Below, piece after piece: positions 1 through 7,133 of a stretch of DNA of 9,123 bases (position 1 is its first letter; each line of letters starts with the position of its first letter). Under the pieces are notes generated by a model. The model saw nothing but the letters and a program-made list of their open reading frames with translations. It made no database searches and was not told the origin of the DNA. Origin of the DNA: Bacteroidota bacterium (GTDB taxonomy: Bacteria; Bacteroidota; Bacteroidia; Bacteroidales; VadinHA17); assembly GCA_021816545.1 (NCBI GenBank), contig JAKAXP010000082.1:1-9123 (forward strand). Reading direction: 5' to 3'. A program made the position numbers and the translations under genes.

Positions 1-2469
1 GGCGGACTTTACCGCCAGGACGGCAATACAGGTGAGATGGGCTTCTTCGATACCCGCAACGGCCTGTGGGGCAATTTCGTCACCTATATCCTTGAAGACT
101 ACCGCGGTAACATCTGGGTAGCCTCAATGGAAGACTGGGAGAGCAGGGGAGGAATAACTGTCTTCTCCCCGGAAGGAACAGTGGTGTTCAACAGCTCAAA
201 CGGCTTACCGGCACTGCATATCCTTTCCATGATTGAGGATAAGGAAAAGAATATCCTGATTGCCGACCGTGATGCCGGCCTCTTCATTTACAAGGGAGAT
301 CACTTCATTTCATACAATGCACCGGATTTCCTCCCCTCAAATGACGTCTTCACCCTGGCACAGGACCGGACCGGCAAGTACTGGTTCGGGACAAGCAGGG
401 GCCTCTCGATGTATAACCCGGCTCTGAAGGAGGAGGACCGCATCAAGCTCAGCGGCTTCCCGATTACCCTTGAAGGAACGCAGATAAGCATAATCAGGCC
501 TGATGATGACGGCCATGTATGGATTGCCACCGCCGGTGACGAGGTATACCGCTATGATATTGATGAAAAGAACTTCCGTTATGACCTTGACCTCAATGCC
601 AGCCTCAGTTCGCTGCGGATAGCAGCCATGGCCACCGACCTCCGGGGCAATCTGTGGATTGGTACTGACCGTGCACTCATCCTATGGGATTCACGGTTCA
701 AGAAGAGCACAACATACACCCAGATCAACGGCCTGACGGGAAACAACATAACTGCTCTCTTCTTCGACAGCCGCGGCTGCCTGTGGATCGGGACCGAGGA
801 ACGTAACGGCCTTACAAAATACACTCCCGGCAGCAATACATTTACAGCCGTCACTTTCCGGACCGATGTTCATCCGACAGCCATCACGGAGACTCCTGAC
901 GGGATGATATGGGTGGGGACAATTGACGGGCTTTACGGGCTCAGGAATGACACGGTGAGCAGGAAGCTCACAGAGACCGACGGCCTCCTTATGAACTCAA
1001 TAAACCTGCTTCAGCCTGACAGATCCGGGAACCTGTTCATAGGTACCAATCTCGGACTGAACCGGTATGACAGCAACACCGGCAGGATATCCTCCTTCAC
1101 TGAGAAGAGCGGGTTCACCGGCATTGAGACCAGGCCGAATGCATCTTTTGCAGATGATATGGGTGATCTCTGGTTTGGCACCTCCAACGGGGCAATGAAG
1201 CTCACCCCGTCGAAGATACCTCCTGTGGTCACAGAGCCGGTAACCCATATCTGGAGAACGCTCGTCAACTATGAGGTCTTTCCCATGCATGACGGTATAA
1301 GGCTTATGCACACACAGAACCGGATAATATTTGACTTCCTGAGCATATGCCTTGTCAATCCCGGTGCGGTGAGGTACCAGTTCATGCTTGAGGGGGCTGA
1401 CAAGGACTGGATAACCACTGACCAGAGCAGGGCCGCATATTCATCACTCAGCCCGGGAAGGTACACCTTCATGGTCAGGGCCTCAAACAGCTACGGCTAC
1501 TGGAACGAGGTGCCCGCAAAACTATCCTTCTCAATCAGGGGACCCGTCTATATGACCTCATGGTTCATCATACTGTGCGTTACAGTACTCGTTGGAGGCA
1601 TCTACCTGTTCATCAGTCTCCGTGAAAGAACGCTACGCAGGGAGAAAGAGCACCTTGAGGCCAAAGTGGAGGAGAGAACGGCCGAGGTGGTCAGCAAGAG
1701 CCTTGAGCTCGAAGAGAAAAACAGGGACACTACAGCCAGCATCAGGTATGCTGAAAGGATCCAGGCTGCCATGCTGCCGCCTGAGAACTTCTTCAATGAT
1801 ACATTTGTGCTGTTCATGCCCAAGGATATTGTCAGCGGCGACTTCTACTGGATGCATGACAGCGGCTTCAAACAGTACATCGCGGCTGTGGACTGCACCG
1901 GACACGGTGTCCCGGGGGCATTCATGTCAATAATTGGCCATAACTCACTGAACAAGATCGTCAGGGAAAGCGGTATTTCAAGGCCTTCGGATATACTTGA
2001 CCACCTGAATATCGAGGTGGTGCATGCACTGCTGCAGCGAAGCGAAAAGGCCGTCAGGGACGGGATGGACATCTCACTCATCTCCTATGACATACTTGAG
2101 CACACCGTTGAATATGCCGGTGCCTACCAGCCGCTGTATCATGTCCGTAACGGCAAGGTGACTATCTACAAGGGCGACCGGTTCCCGATAGGGATGATTG
2201 ACGGCCAGGCGAGGAAGAGCTTTACAAACAACAGGGTGGATGTAAAGCCGGGTGATATGCTATATATATTCACCGACGGCTTTGCCGACCAGTTCGGAGG
2301 GCAGCATGAGAAGAAGTTCAAGACTATTAATATCAGGTCACTCCTATCAAAAATATATCTGCTGCCCGTCGATGAACAGAAACGACGCCTTGAGAAAGCC
2401 ATCAGGGAATGGATGAAAGACCTCCCGCAGGTTGATGATATCCTGTTCATCGGAACAAGGGTGCCGTAG
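1..2469 (+). CDS. Propeller/Y_Y_Y sensor with SpoIIE-type serine phosphatase output (5'-truncated)
   Basis: This is a membrane sensor phosphatase whose 5' end is outside the window. The frame is open from base 1, and the first codons (GGLYRQDG) already belong to a propeller blade, so the ATG at 37 is internal. 822 residues are visible (numbered from base 1). Blade motifs of the two-component-regulator propeller recur up to about residue 400, for example GKYWFGTSRGLSMYNP, GNLWIGTD, GCLWIGTE, GMIWVGTIDGLYGL and GDLWFGTSNGAMKL. A Y_Y_Y domain follows (about 441-510), then one membrane helix (about 521-540) and a charged coiled coil (about 545-590). The C-terminal SpoIIE/PP2C domain starts near 591. 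Its metal-site aspartates look intact: SGDFYW (D614), DCTGHGVPGAFMS (D631), TDGFADQFGG (D759) and VDDILFIGT (D812/D813). The fold predicts a periplasmic sensor half and a cytoplasmic phosphoserine/threonine phosphatase half. In this family the usual substrate is a phosphorylated STAS anti-anti-sigma protein, but no such partner is in the window. It converges on the LOG gene. Confidence 0.92.
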   Translation, partial: GGLYRQDGNTGEMGFFDTRNGLWGNFVTYILEDYRGNIWVASMEDWESRGGITVFSPEGTVVFNSSNGLPALHILSMIEDKEKNILIADRDAGLFIYKGDHFISYNAPDFLPSNDVFTLAQDRTGKYWFGTSRGLSMYNPALKEEDRIKLSGFPITLEGTQISIIRPDDDGHVWIATAGDEVYRYDIDEKNFRYDLDLNASLSSLRIAAMATDLRGNLWIGTDRALILWDSRFKKSTTYTQINGLTGNNITALFFDSRGCLWIGTEERNGLTKYTPGSNTFTAVTFRTDVHPTAITETPDGMIWVGTIDGLYGLRNDTVSRKLTETDGLLMNSINLLQPDRSGNLFIGTNLGLNRYDSNTGRISSFTEKSGFTGIETRPNASFADDMGDLWFGTSNGAMKLTPSKIPPVVTEPVTHIWRTLVNYEVFPMHDGIRLMHTQNRIIFDFLSICLVNPGAVRYQFMLEGADKDWITTDQSRAAYSSLSPGRYTFMVRASNSYGYWNEVPAKLSFSIRGPVYMTSWFIILCVTVLVGGIYLFISLRERTLRREKEHLEAKVEERTAEVVSKSLELEEKNRDTTASIRYAERIQAAMLPPENFFNDTFVLFMPKDIVSGDFYWMHDSGFKQYIAAVDCTGHGVPGAFMSIIGHNSLNKIVRESGISRPSDILDHLNIEVVHALLQRSEKAVRDGMDISLISYDILEHTVEYAGAYQPLYHVRNGKVTIYKGDRFPIGMIDGQARKSFTNNRVDVKPGDMLYIFTDGFADQFGGQHEKKFKTINIRSLLSKIYLLPVDEQKRRLEKAIREWMKDLPQVDDILFIGTRVP

Positions 2470-2527
2470 CCAGGCCCTCTGAAAACTGGTAATTTCGGGA
2501 TTAATATGATAAGGGGCTGTTGCCTCT

Positions 2528-3103
2528 TCAGATACGTGCTATCACCTTCGGGTCAGCATGCCAGCCGGTGTAGTTCAGAATGGCCGGCAGGACCTCCTCG
2601 GCAGTTGTGACTATTTGCCATATGTCCTTATGCTCCAGCCTGATGAAGTTGCCCCTGTACATATGCTCGAAGAACTCTATCAGGTGGTCATAAAAACCGT
2701 CAACGTTCACAATTATGATCGGCTTGTTGAACTGCCCCAGTTGCTTAAGAGTGATGACCTCGGTCAGTTCCTCCAGAGTGCCAACACCGCCCGGCAGTGC
2801 CACCGCGGCATCAGACATGGCAAAGATTGTTTTTTTCCGCTCTGACATGTCCGGTGTGACAACCATGTCACTCACACCGCTGTGTCCCCAGCCCTCATCC
2901 ATCATGAACCCGGGAATGACTCCGGTAACGGCCCCCCCGCCAGCAATCATCGCATCGGCAAAGACCCCCATCAGGCCTATGCCTCCGCCGCCAAACACTG
3001 CATGTACCCCTTCACGGGCAAAGACCGTCCCGAGCTCCTCTGCAGCCTTTATGTAAGCAGGGTCAATGCGGCTGCTCGAGGCAGCAAATACACATACCTT
3101 CAT
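2528..3103 (-). CDS. LOG-family (TIGR00730) nucleotide 5'-monophosphate phosphoribohydrolase
   Basis: This 191-residue cytoplasmic Rossmann-fold protein belongs to the LOG / lysine-decarboxylase-like family. Characterised members cleave the N-glycosidic bond of cytokinin-riboside or adenosine monophosphates, giving free base and ribose 5-phosphate; some bacterial members act mainly on AMP. Visible motifs are the N-terminal strand KVCVFAASSS, the glycine loop GGGGIGLMG (38-46), the arginine-lysine pair in SERKK (R89/K90) and the family signature PGGVGTLEE (104-112), which carries the catalytic glutamate. The frame is open up to base 3175, but those extra 24 codons overlap the thioredoxin gene and look unlike the family. 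The ATG at 3103, directly before KVCVF, is therefore the start. It lies 7 bases after the thioredoxin stop, which implies co-transcription and possibly translational coupling; AAGG abuts the ATG, too close for a normal Shine-Dalgarno. The physiological substrate cannot be told from sequence; old annotations as lysine decarboxylase are unlikely. Confidence 0.93.
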   Translation of the reverse strand: MKVCVFAASSSRIDPAYIKAAEELGTVFAREGVHAVFGGGGIGLMGVFADAMIAGGGAVTGVIPGFMMDEGWGHSGVSDMVVTPDMSERKKTIFAMSDAAVALPGGVGTLEELTEVITLKQLGQFNKPIIIVNVDGFYDHLIEFFEHMYRGNFIRLEHKDIWQIVTTAEEVLPAILNYTGWHADPKVIARI

Positions 3104-3110
3104 CCTTGTT

Positions 3111-3428
3111 TCAGAGCAGGGGAGTGAGTTTGGCTTCAAATGCCGAACGTGCAGCAGCGCCCACCTGCTTGTCAACCACCTCGCCGTTCTTGAAGTAAAG
3201 CACCGTCGGAATGTTCCTTATCATGAAACGGCGGGCTACATCCGGTGAGCTGTCAACGTCACACTTAACGACAACTGCCTTGTCCTTGTAGGCCTCGGCT
3301 ATCTGCTCAATGTAAGGGGCTATCATCCTGCAGGGTCCGCACCATTCTGCCCAGAAATCCACAATTACGGGTTTGTCTGACTTTAATACGATCTCATCAA
3401 AATTGCTGTCGTTAACGTGTTGTGCCAT
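3111..3428 (-). CDS. trxA: Thioredoxin
   Basis: This is a 105-residue single-domain thioredoxin, the usual length for the family, without signal peptide or membrane segment and so cytoplasmic. The redox site WCGPC is at residues 29-33 (C30 and C33). It follows the strand VIVDFWAEW, which contains the buried Asp (D24) that tunes the active-site cysteine. The cis-proline loop IPT is at 73-75, and FKNGEVV followed by G90 completes the fold. An extra cysteine, C56 in KCDVD, lies outside the active site and could be a secondary redox or modification site. The protein reduces disulfides in partners such as ribonucleotide reductase and peroxiredoxins, using electrons from a thioredoxin reductase that is not in this window. 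The ATG at 3428 gives the canonical N-terminus. The gene is 47 bases downstream of dnaE, with a TAnnTTTG box in between, and 7 bases upstream of the LOG gene. The symbol is assigned by class; a genome may carry several paralogues. Confidence 0.96.
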   Translation of the reverse strand: MAQHVNDSNFDEIVLKSDKPVIVDFWAEWCGPCRMIAPYIEQIAEAYKDKAVVVKCDVDSSPDVARRFMIRNIPTVLYFKNGEVVDKQVGAAARSAFEAKLTPLL

Positions 3429-3466
3429 AGTATTATATGTTTCTGTACTATTTCTTATTGCTGCCG

Positions 3467-3474
3467 CAAAGATA
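3467..3474 (-). promoter_or_regulatory. Candidate Bacteroidota -7 promoter box upstream of thioredoxin
   Basis: The minus strand reads TATCTTTG, an exact match to the Bacteroidota -7 consensus TAnnTTTG. It lies in the 47-base gap, just past the dnaE stop codon and 38 bases before the thioredoxin ATG, which would give a leader of roughly 30 bases. A convincing TTG (-33) element at the expected distance is not visible, so this may be a weak or secondary promoter. Confidence 0.5.
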
Positions 3475-3475
3475 C

Positions 3476-6400
3476 CTAATTTACTTTAAAGCTGAGTTCG
3501 GGATTGTCATCAAGCCACCCGATAAGTTCGTTTGTGATACCGGCCTTGATGCTCCGTGAAAATAGCGGGATTGTTATCCTGTCATCATGGTCTATCAACA
3601 GGAATTTGAGTGATTTGTTCCCGGGATTCTCAGAGATGATTGATTTAAGGTTCTTAATAAACTCAGGATTAACGCTTTCAGCCTTCAGCTTGATGGTGAT
3701 TGAATTGATCAGGTCATCCCTGACAGCCGTGAGCAGGTGTATCTCCCTGATCTTGAATTCCAGCTCATCAGGGTTAAAGTGCCTTCCCTGCACCCTCCCC
3801 TTTACGAGAAGCTGGTAGTCATTCCTGAAGAAGTTGCTGAATGATACATAGTCCTTGTCAAAAAGCAGGAATGAGAAAGAATCCGTATAATCCTGCAGAG
3901 TGAATCCCCCGAACGGTTTCCCGTTTTTGGTCACACCGCTGCGGGTGTCTGTAACTATCCCTGCCACGCACACTTCGCGGTTGGCAAACTCGGATAAATT
4001 CTGCAGGTCAGCCAGGGTGGCATTGCAGAATGTATTGATCTCCAGTTTGAAGTCGTCAAGCGGATGTGAGGAAAGGTAAATGCCTATCACCTCTTTTTCC
4101 TTGTTCAGCTTCTCCAGCTTTGTCCAGTCGGGGCACGGTGCCGGTTCCGGCCTGACAAGTTCAAATCCGCCGGCGTCGCCGAAGAGCGACTGCTGGCTGC
4201 TGTTCCTGATGTTTTTTACGTTGTTCCCGTAACGGATCAGGCTCTCCAGGAAGCTGGAGCCTTTGCCGTCTGCGGCGAAGTACTGTGCCCTTGTCATACC
4301 CGGAAGCCCGTCAAGGCCACCTGAAACCACCATGGCCTCCAGCATCTTCTTGTTGACCGTGTTGAGATTCACCCTCTCTGCAAGGTCCCATATATCTTTA
4401 TAAGGTCCGTTCTTCTCCCGTTCCTCAATAAGGTGAAGGACGGCATTTTCACCCACACCCTTGATTGCGCCGAGGCCGAACCTGATGTTGCCGGTGCGGT
4501 TGACGGTGAACTGCAGGAGACTCTCATTTACGTCAGGTCCGAGCACTTCAATTCCCATCCGCTTTGTCTCCTCCATCATTACAGTGATCTTCTTTATGTC
4601 ACTGATGTTCCGGCTCAGTACGGCTGCCATGAATTCAGCCGGGTAATTGGCCTTGAGGTAACCGGTCTGGTATGCTATGAGGGCATAGCATGTTGAGTGC
4701 GATTTGTTGAACGCGTATTCGGCAAACGACTCCCAGTCAGACCATATTTTATTAATTGTATTCTGGTCATAGCCGTTTCTGCGGCATCCTTCAATGAACT
4801 GTTCCTTCAGCTTGTCCATCAGGTCGCGCTTCTTTTTCCCCATCGCCTTGCGCAGAGAGTCGGCCTGCCCCTTTGTGAAGCCTCCGAGTTCCTGCGAGAG
4901 AAGCATCACCTGCTCCTGGTACACCGTGATACCATATGTTTCCTTCAGGAAGGTCTCCATGGCAGGTACCTCGTAGGCGATCTTCTCCCTGCCATGCTTG
5001 CGCCTGATATACTGCGGGATATAATCCATCGGCCCCGGCCGGTAGAGGGCGTTCATTGCGATGAGGTCGCCGAAGTGGTTCGGTTTCAGCTCCCGGAGGT
5101 ACCGTTTCATACCGACCGATTCAAACTGGAACACGCCGGTGGTCTCGCCGTTGCTGAATAGCTCGTATGTACGCTTGTCATCAAGCTCAAGCGCCCACAG
5201 GTCAATGTCAATACCCTTTGATTTGCGGATATTCTCCACGGCATCCTTCATGATGGAGAGGGTTTTCAGCCCCAGGAAGTCCATCTTCAGCAGCCCGACT
5301 GACTCCACATGGTTACCCTCGTACTGCGTAACATACAGGTCAGTATCCTTTGCAGTGCAGATAGGGATATGCTCAGACAGGCTGTCCTTGCCTATGATGA
5401 TGCCGCAGGCGTGCACGCCGGTCTGTCTTATGCTTCCTTCAAGCACCTCTGCAAACTTCAGCGTCTGTGCCACAAGCGGTTCCTTTGACTCCTTCTCTTT
5501 CAGCAGTTCCGGTACCTCCTCGTATGCCGATGCCAGCGTGGTTCCGGGTCTGTCAGGCACCAGCTTTGTCAGCCTGATGGCCTCGGGAAGGGGCAGTTTC
5601 TGAACGCGGGCAACGTCCCTGATAGCCATCTTTGCGGCCATGGTGCCGAAGGTGATTATATGCGCCACCCTGTCATGGCCGTATTTTTCAACCACATATC
5701 GGAGTACCTTTTCCCGGCCGTCTTCGTCAAAGTCGATGTCGATGTCAGGCATAGAGATACGGTCAGGGTTGAGGAACCTTTCGAACAGGAGATTGTATTT
5801 TATGGGGTCAATGTCAGTGATCCGGAGGGAGTATGCCACTGCGCTGCCTGCTGCGGAGCCCCTGCCGGGGCCCACCCAGACACCCATTTCACGCGCCGCC
5901 CTCAGGAAGTCCTGCACTATCAGGAAGTAACCCGGGAAGCCCATGTTCTTTATCACCGAGAGCTCAAAGTCGATGCGCGCCTGAATCTCAGGGGTGATGG
6001 TCTCCCACCGTTCAGATGCTCCCTTCAGGGTGAGGTGGCGGAGGTACTCATCCTTGTCGGCAAATTCAGGCGGAATGGCAAATTCCGGCATGATGGGTTC
6101 GCTGGCAAGGGGATAATATTCAACTTTGGAAGCTATCTCGAGGGTATTATGAACAGCCTCCGGCAAGTCGGCAAAGATGGCTGTCATTTCCTCGCCGCTC
6201 TTCAGGTACTCCTGTTTTGTATAGCGAAGTCTCTTCGGGTCATCGATATCCTTTCCGGTATTAAGGCATATGAGGCGGTCATGGGCCTCGGCCTCATCCT
6301 GCATGATGAAGTGGACATCGTTGGAGGCAATGATCTTTATGTTGTGTTTTGCGGCCAGTTCGCGGTATGCGGCTATCACCCTCTGCTGATACGGGAAAAC

Positions 6401-6961
6401 TGTTACGTCGGCTGTCGGATCGCTGGTCTCATGCCGCTGCACCTCAAGGTAGTAATCTTCCCCAAAGATCTCCCGGTAGGAGAGAATTGCCTCTTCGGCG
6501 CCGCGTATGTTTCCCTGGAGGATCTCCTGGGCTGCTTCTCCGGCAATGCACGCGGAGGAGGCTATAAGCCCTTCGCGGTGAGCGCGGAGAAGGGCCTTGT
6601 CGATGCGGGGTTTGTAATAGAAGCCCCTGATCCATGCCTGGGAAACAAGCTTGACAAGGTTGTGATACCCCGTTTTGTTCTTGGCCAGTAATATAAGATG
6701 GTCACCTGACCTGTCCTCGACGGATGTCTTGTCCTCGAGGCTTGTCCGGGCCACATATATCTCACATCCGATTATTGGCTTGACGGAGGCTGCCGTAGCG
6801 GCGTCATGAAACTCCTTAACGCCGAACATGTTCCCGTGGTCAGTGATGGCAAGGGCCTCCATCCCCAGCTCTTTTGCCCTGCGGACAAGAGCTTTCACCC
6901 CTGATGCACCGTCAAGAATGGAATATTGCGTATGTACGTGTAAATGAACAAATTGCGACAT
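3476..6961 (-). CDS. dnaE: DNA polymerase III alpha subunit (replicative polymerase)
   Basis: This is the catalytic subunit of the replicative DNA polymerase, 1161 residues, close to the 1160 of E. coli DnaE. The N-terminal PHP domain (1 to about 280) has HLHVHTQYS (H6, H8, H10), ITDHGNMFG (D41/H42), E67, H177 and DVHF (D215, H217), so its metal site looks complete. The palm carries MPDIDIDFD, with catalytic D406 and D408, and KMDFLGLKTL with D561; these match E. coli D401, D403 and D555. FNKSHS is near 748. A helix-hairpin-helix stretch, GLGAIKGVGENAV, is near 830. A likely beta-clamp motif, QQSLF, is at 923-927, and an OB fold starts near 990. The ATG at 6961 (MSQFVHLHVH) is preferred. A TTG three codons upstream is also possible, and an in-frame TAA at 6974-6976 closes the frame above it. 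No Shine-Dalgarno is evident. It heads the block with trxA and the LOG gene. Confidence 0.97.
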   Translation of the reverse strand: MSQFVHLHVHTQYSILDGASGVKALVRRAKELGMEALAITDHGNMFGVKEFHDAATAASVKPIIGCEIYVARTSLEDKTSVEDRSGDHLILLAKNKTGYHNLVKLVSQAWIRGFYYKPRIDKALLRAHREGLIASSACIAGEAAQEILQGNIRGAEEAILSYREIFGEDYYLEVQRHETSDPTADVTVFPYQQRVIAAYRELAAKHNIKIIASNDVHFIMQDEAEAHDRLICLNTGKDIDDPKRLRYTKQEYLKSGEEMTAIFADLPEAVHNTLEIASKVEYYPLASEPIMPEFAIPPEFADKDEYLRHLTLKGASERWETITPEIQARIDFELSVIKNMGFPGYFLIVQDFLRAAREMGVWVGPGRGSAAGSAVAYSLRITDIDPIKYNLLFERFLNPDRISMPDIDIDFDEDGREKVLRYVVEKYGHDRVAHIITFGTMAAKMAIRDVARVQKLPLPEAIRLTKLVPDRPGTTLASAYEEVPELLKEKESKEPLVAQTLKFAEVLEGSIRQTGVHACGIIIGKDSLSEHIPICTAKDTDLYVTQYEGNHVESVGLLKMDFLGLKTLSIMKDAVENIRKSKGIDIDLWALELDDKRTYELFSNGETTGVFQFESVGMKRYLRELKPNHFGDLIAMNALYRPGPMDYIPQYIRRKHGREKIAYEVPAMETFLKETYGITVYQEQVMLLSQELGGFTKGQADSLRKAMGKKKRDLMDKLKEQFIEGCRRNGYDQNTINKIWSDWESFAEYAFNKSHSTCYALIAYQTGYLKANYPAEFMAAVLSRNISDIKKITVMMEETKRMGIEVLGPDVNESLLQFTVNRTGNIRFGLGAIKGVGENAVLHLIEEREKNGPYKDIWDLAERVNLNTVNKKMLEAMVVSGGLDGLPGMTRAQYFAADGKGSSFLESLIRYGNNVKNIRNSSQQSLFGDAGGFELVRPEPAPCPDWTKLEKLNKEKEVIGIYLSSHPLDDFKLEINTFCNATLADLQNLSEFANREVCVAGIVTDTRSGVTKNGKPFGGFTLQDYTDSFSFLLFDKDYVSFSNFFRNDYQLLVKGRVQGRHFNPDELEFKIREIHLLTAVRDDLINSITIKLKAESVNPEFIKNLKSIISENPGNKSLKFLLIDHDDRITIPLFSRSIKAGITNELIGWLDDNPELSFKVN

Positions 6962-7004
6962 TGGGAACAAAACTTAATAACTGATCTTTTACCTCACCGA
7001 CTGA

Positions 7005-7012
7005 CAAAAGTA
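7005..7012 (-). promoter_or_regulatory. Candidate -7 promoter box for dnaE
   Basis: The minus strand reads TACTTTTG, an exact TAnnTTTG match, 43 bases upstream of the dnaE ATG and leaving a leader of about 35-40 bases. The nearest TTG (7039-7037 on the minus strand) is 24 bases away, just beyond the 17-23 base spacing reported for Flavobacterium promoters. The -7 box is therefore the main evidence. Confidence 0.5.
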
Positions 7013-7038
7013 AAGAAAAAGGACCATGCTTTATAACA

Positions 7039-7072
7039 ATTTTTTGAACAATGGTACAATGATTTTTTGTAC
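7039..7072 (+). repeat. Direct repeat ATTTTTTG-n-AC, 23-base period
   Basis: ATTTTTTGAAC (7039-7049) recurs as ATTTTTTGTAC (7062-7072), ten of eleven bases identical, offset by 23 bases or about two helical turns. ACAAT also occurs three times nearby (7036, 7048, 7056). The pair brackets the left arm of the inverted repeat. AT-rich leaders produce such repeats by chance, so the significance is uncertain. Confidence 0.35.
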
Positions 7073-7077
7073 CTTCA
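7044..7077 (+). promoter_or_regulatory. Candidate promoter of the susC-like gene
   Basis: TTG at 7044-7046 is followed after 23 bases by TACCTTCA (7070-7077), which matches six of eight positions of the Bacteroidota -7 box taken as TAccTTTG, with TA and the first TT kept. The box ends 56 bases before the ATG at 7134. The degenerate -7 box suggests either a wrong guess or a promoter that needs an activator or alternative sigma factor. The inverted repeat at 7053-7073 fills most of the spacer. Confidence 0.3.
7053..7073. repeat. Perfect 7-bp inverted repeat, possible operator
   Basis: The arms GGTACAA (7053-7059) and TTGTACC (7067-7073) are perfect inverted copies separated by 7 bases (TGATTTT), giving centre-to-centre spacing of about 14 bases. 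The right arm overlaps the candidate -7 box of the susC-like gene. The geometry fits a dimeric regulator site. As RNA it would be a short stem with no following T-run, so a terminator is unlikely. Function is inferred only from position and symmetry. Confidence 0.4.
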
Positions 7078-7133
7078 TGTCCTTATTGAAAACTACACTT
7101 AATTCTTTTAATTACTAACCTAATCTAGAAGTT

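Noticed and set aside
37..39. ATG at 37 as the start of the sensor gene
   Set aside because: The frame is open to base 1 and the preceding codons encode part of a propeller blade, so the true start is upstream of the window.
2511..2528. Small hairpin AAGGGG / CCTCTT with 6-base loop between the convergent genes, as a terminator
   Set aside because: It has only six pairs including one G-U on the plus-strand RNA, a mismatch on the minus-strand RNA, and no T-run after it. It could be a weak terminator of the sensor gene but is not supportable.
3104..3175. 24-codon N-terminal extension of the LOG protein
   Set aside because: It overlaps the thioredoxin coding region in another frame and precedes the canonical KVCVFAASSS strand; the ATG at 3103 fits the family.
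4697..5161. Open frame of 154 codons on the plus strand inside dnaE
   Set aside because: It is antisense to the conserved polymerase core and shows no family motifs or start signal.
5660..6691. Long open frame of 343 codons on the plus strand, antisense to dnaE
   Set aside because: It lies wholly inside the strongly supported dnaE, has no recognisable domain, and its translation looks like low-complexity reverse-strand reading. Codon bias of dnaE explains the lack of stops.
6962..6970. TTG start of dnaE three codons upstream
   Set aside because: The ATG at 6961 gives the family-like N-terminus MSQFVHLHVH. The TTG remains possible but has no ribosome-binding support.
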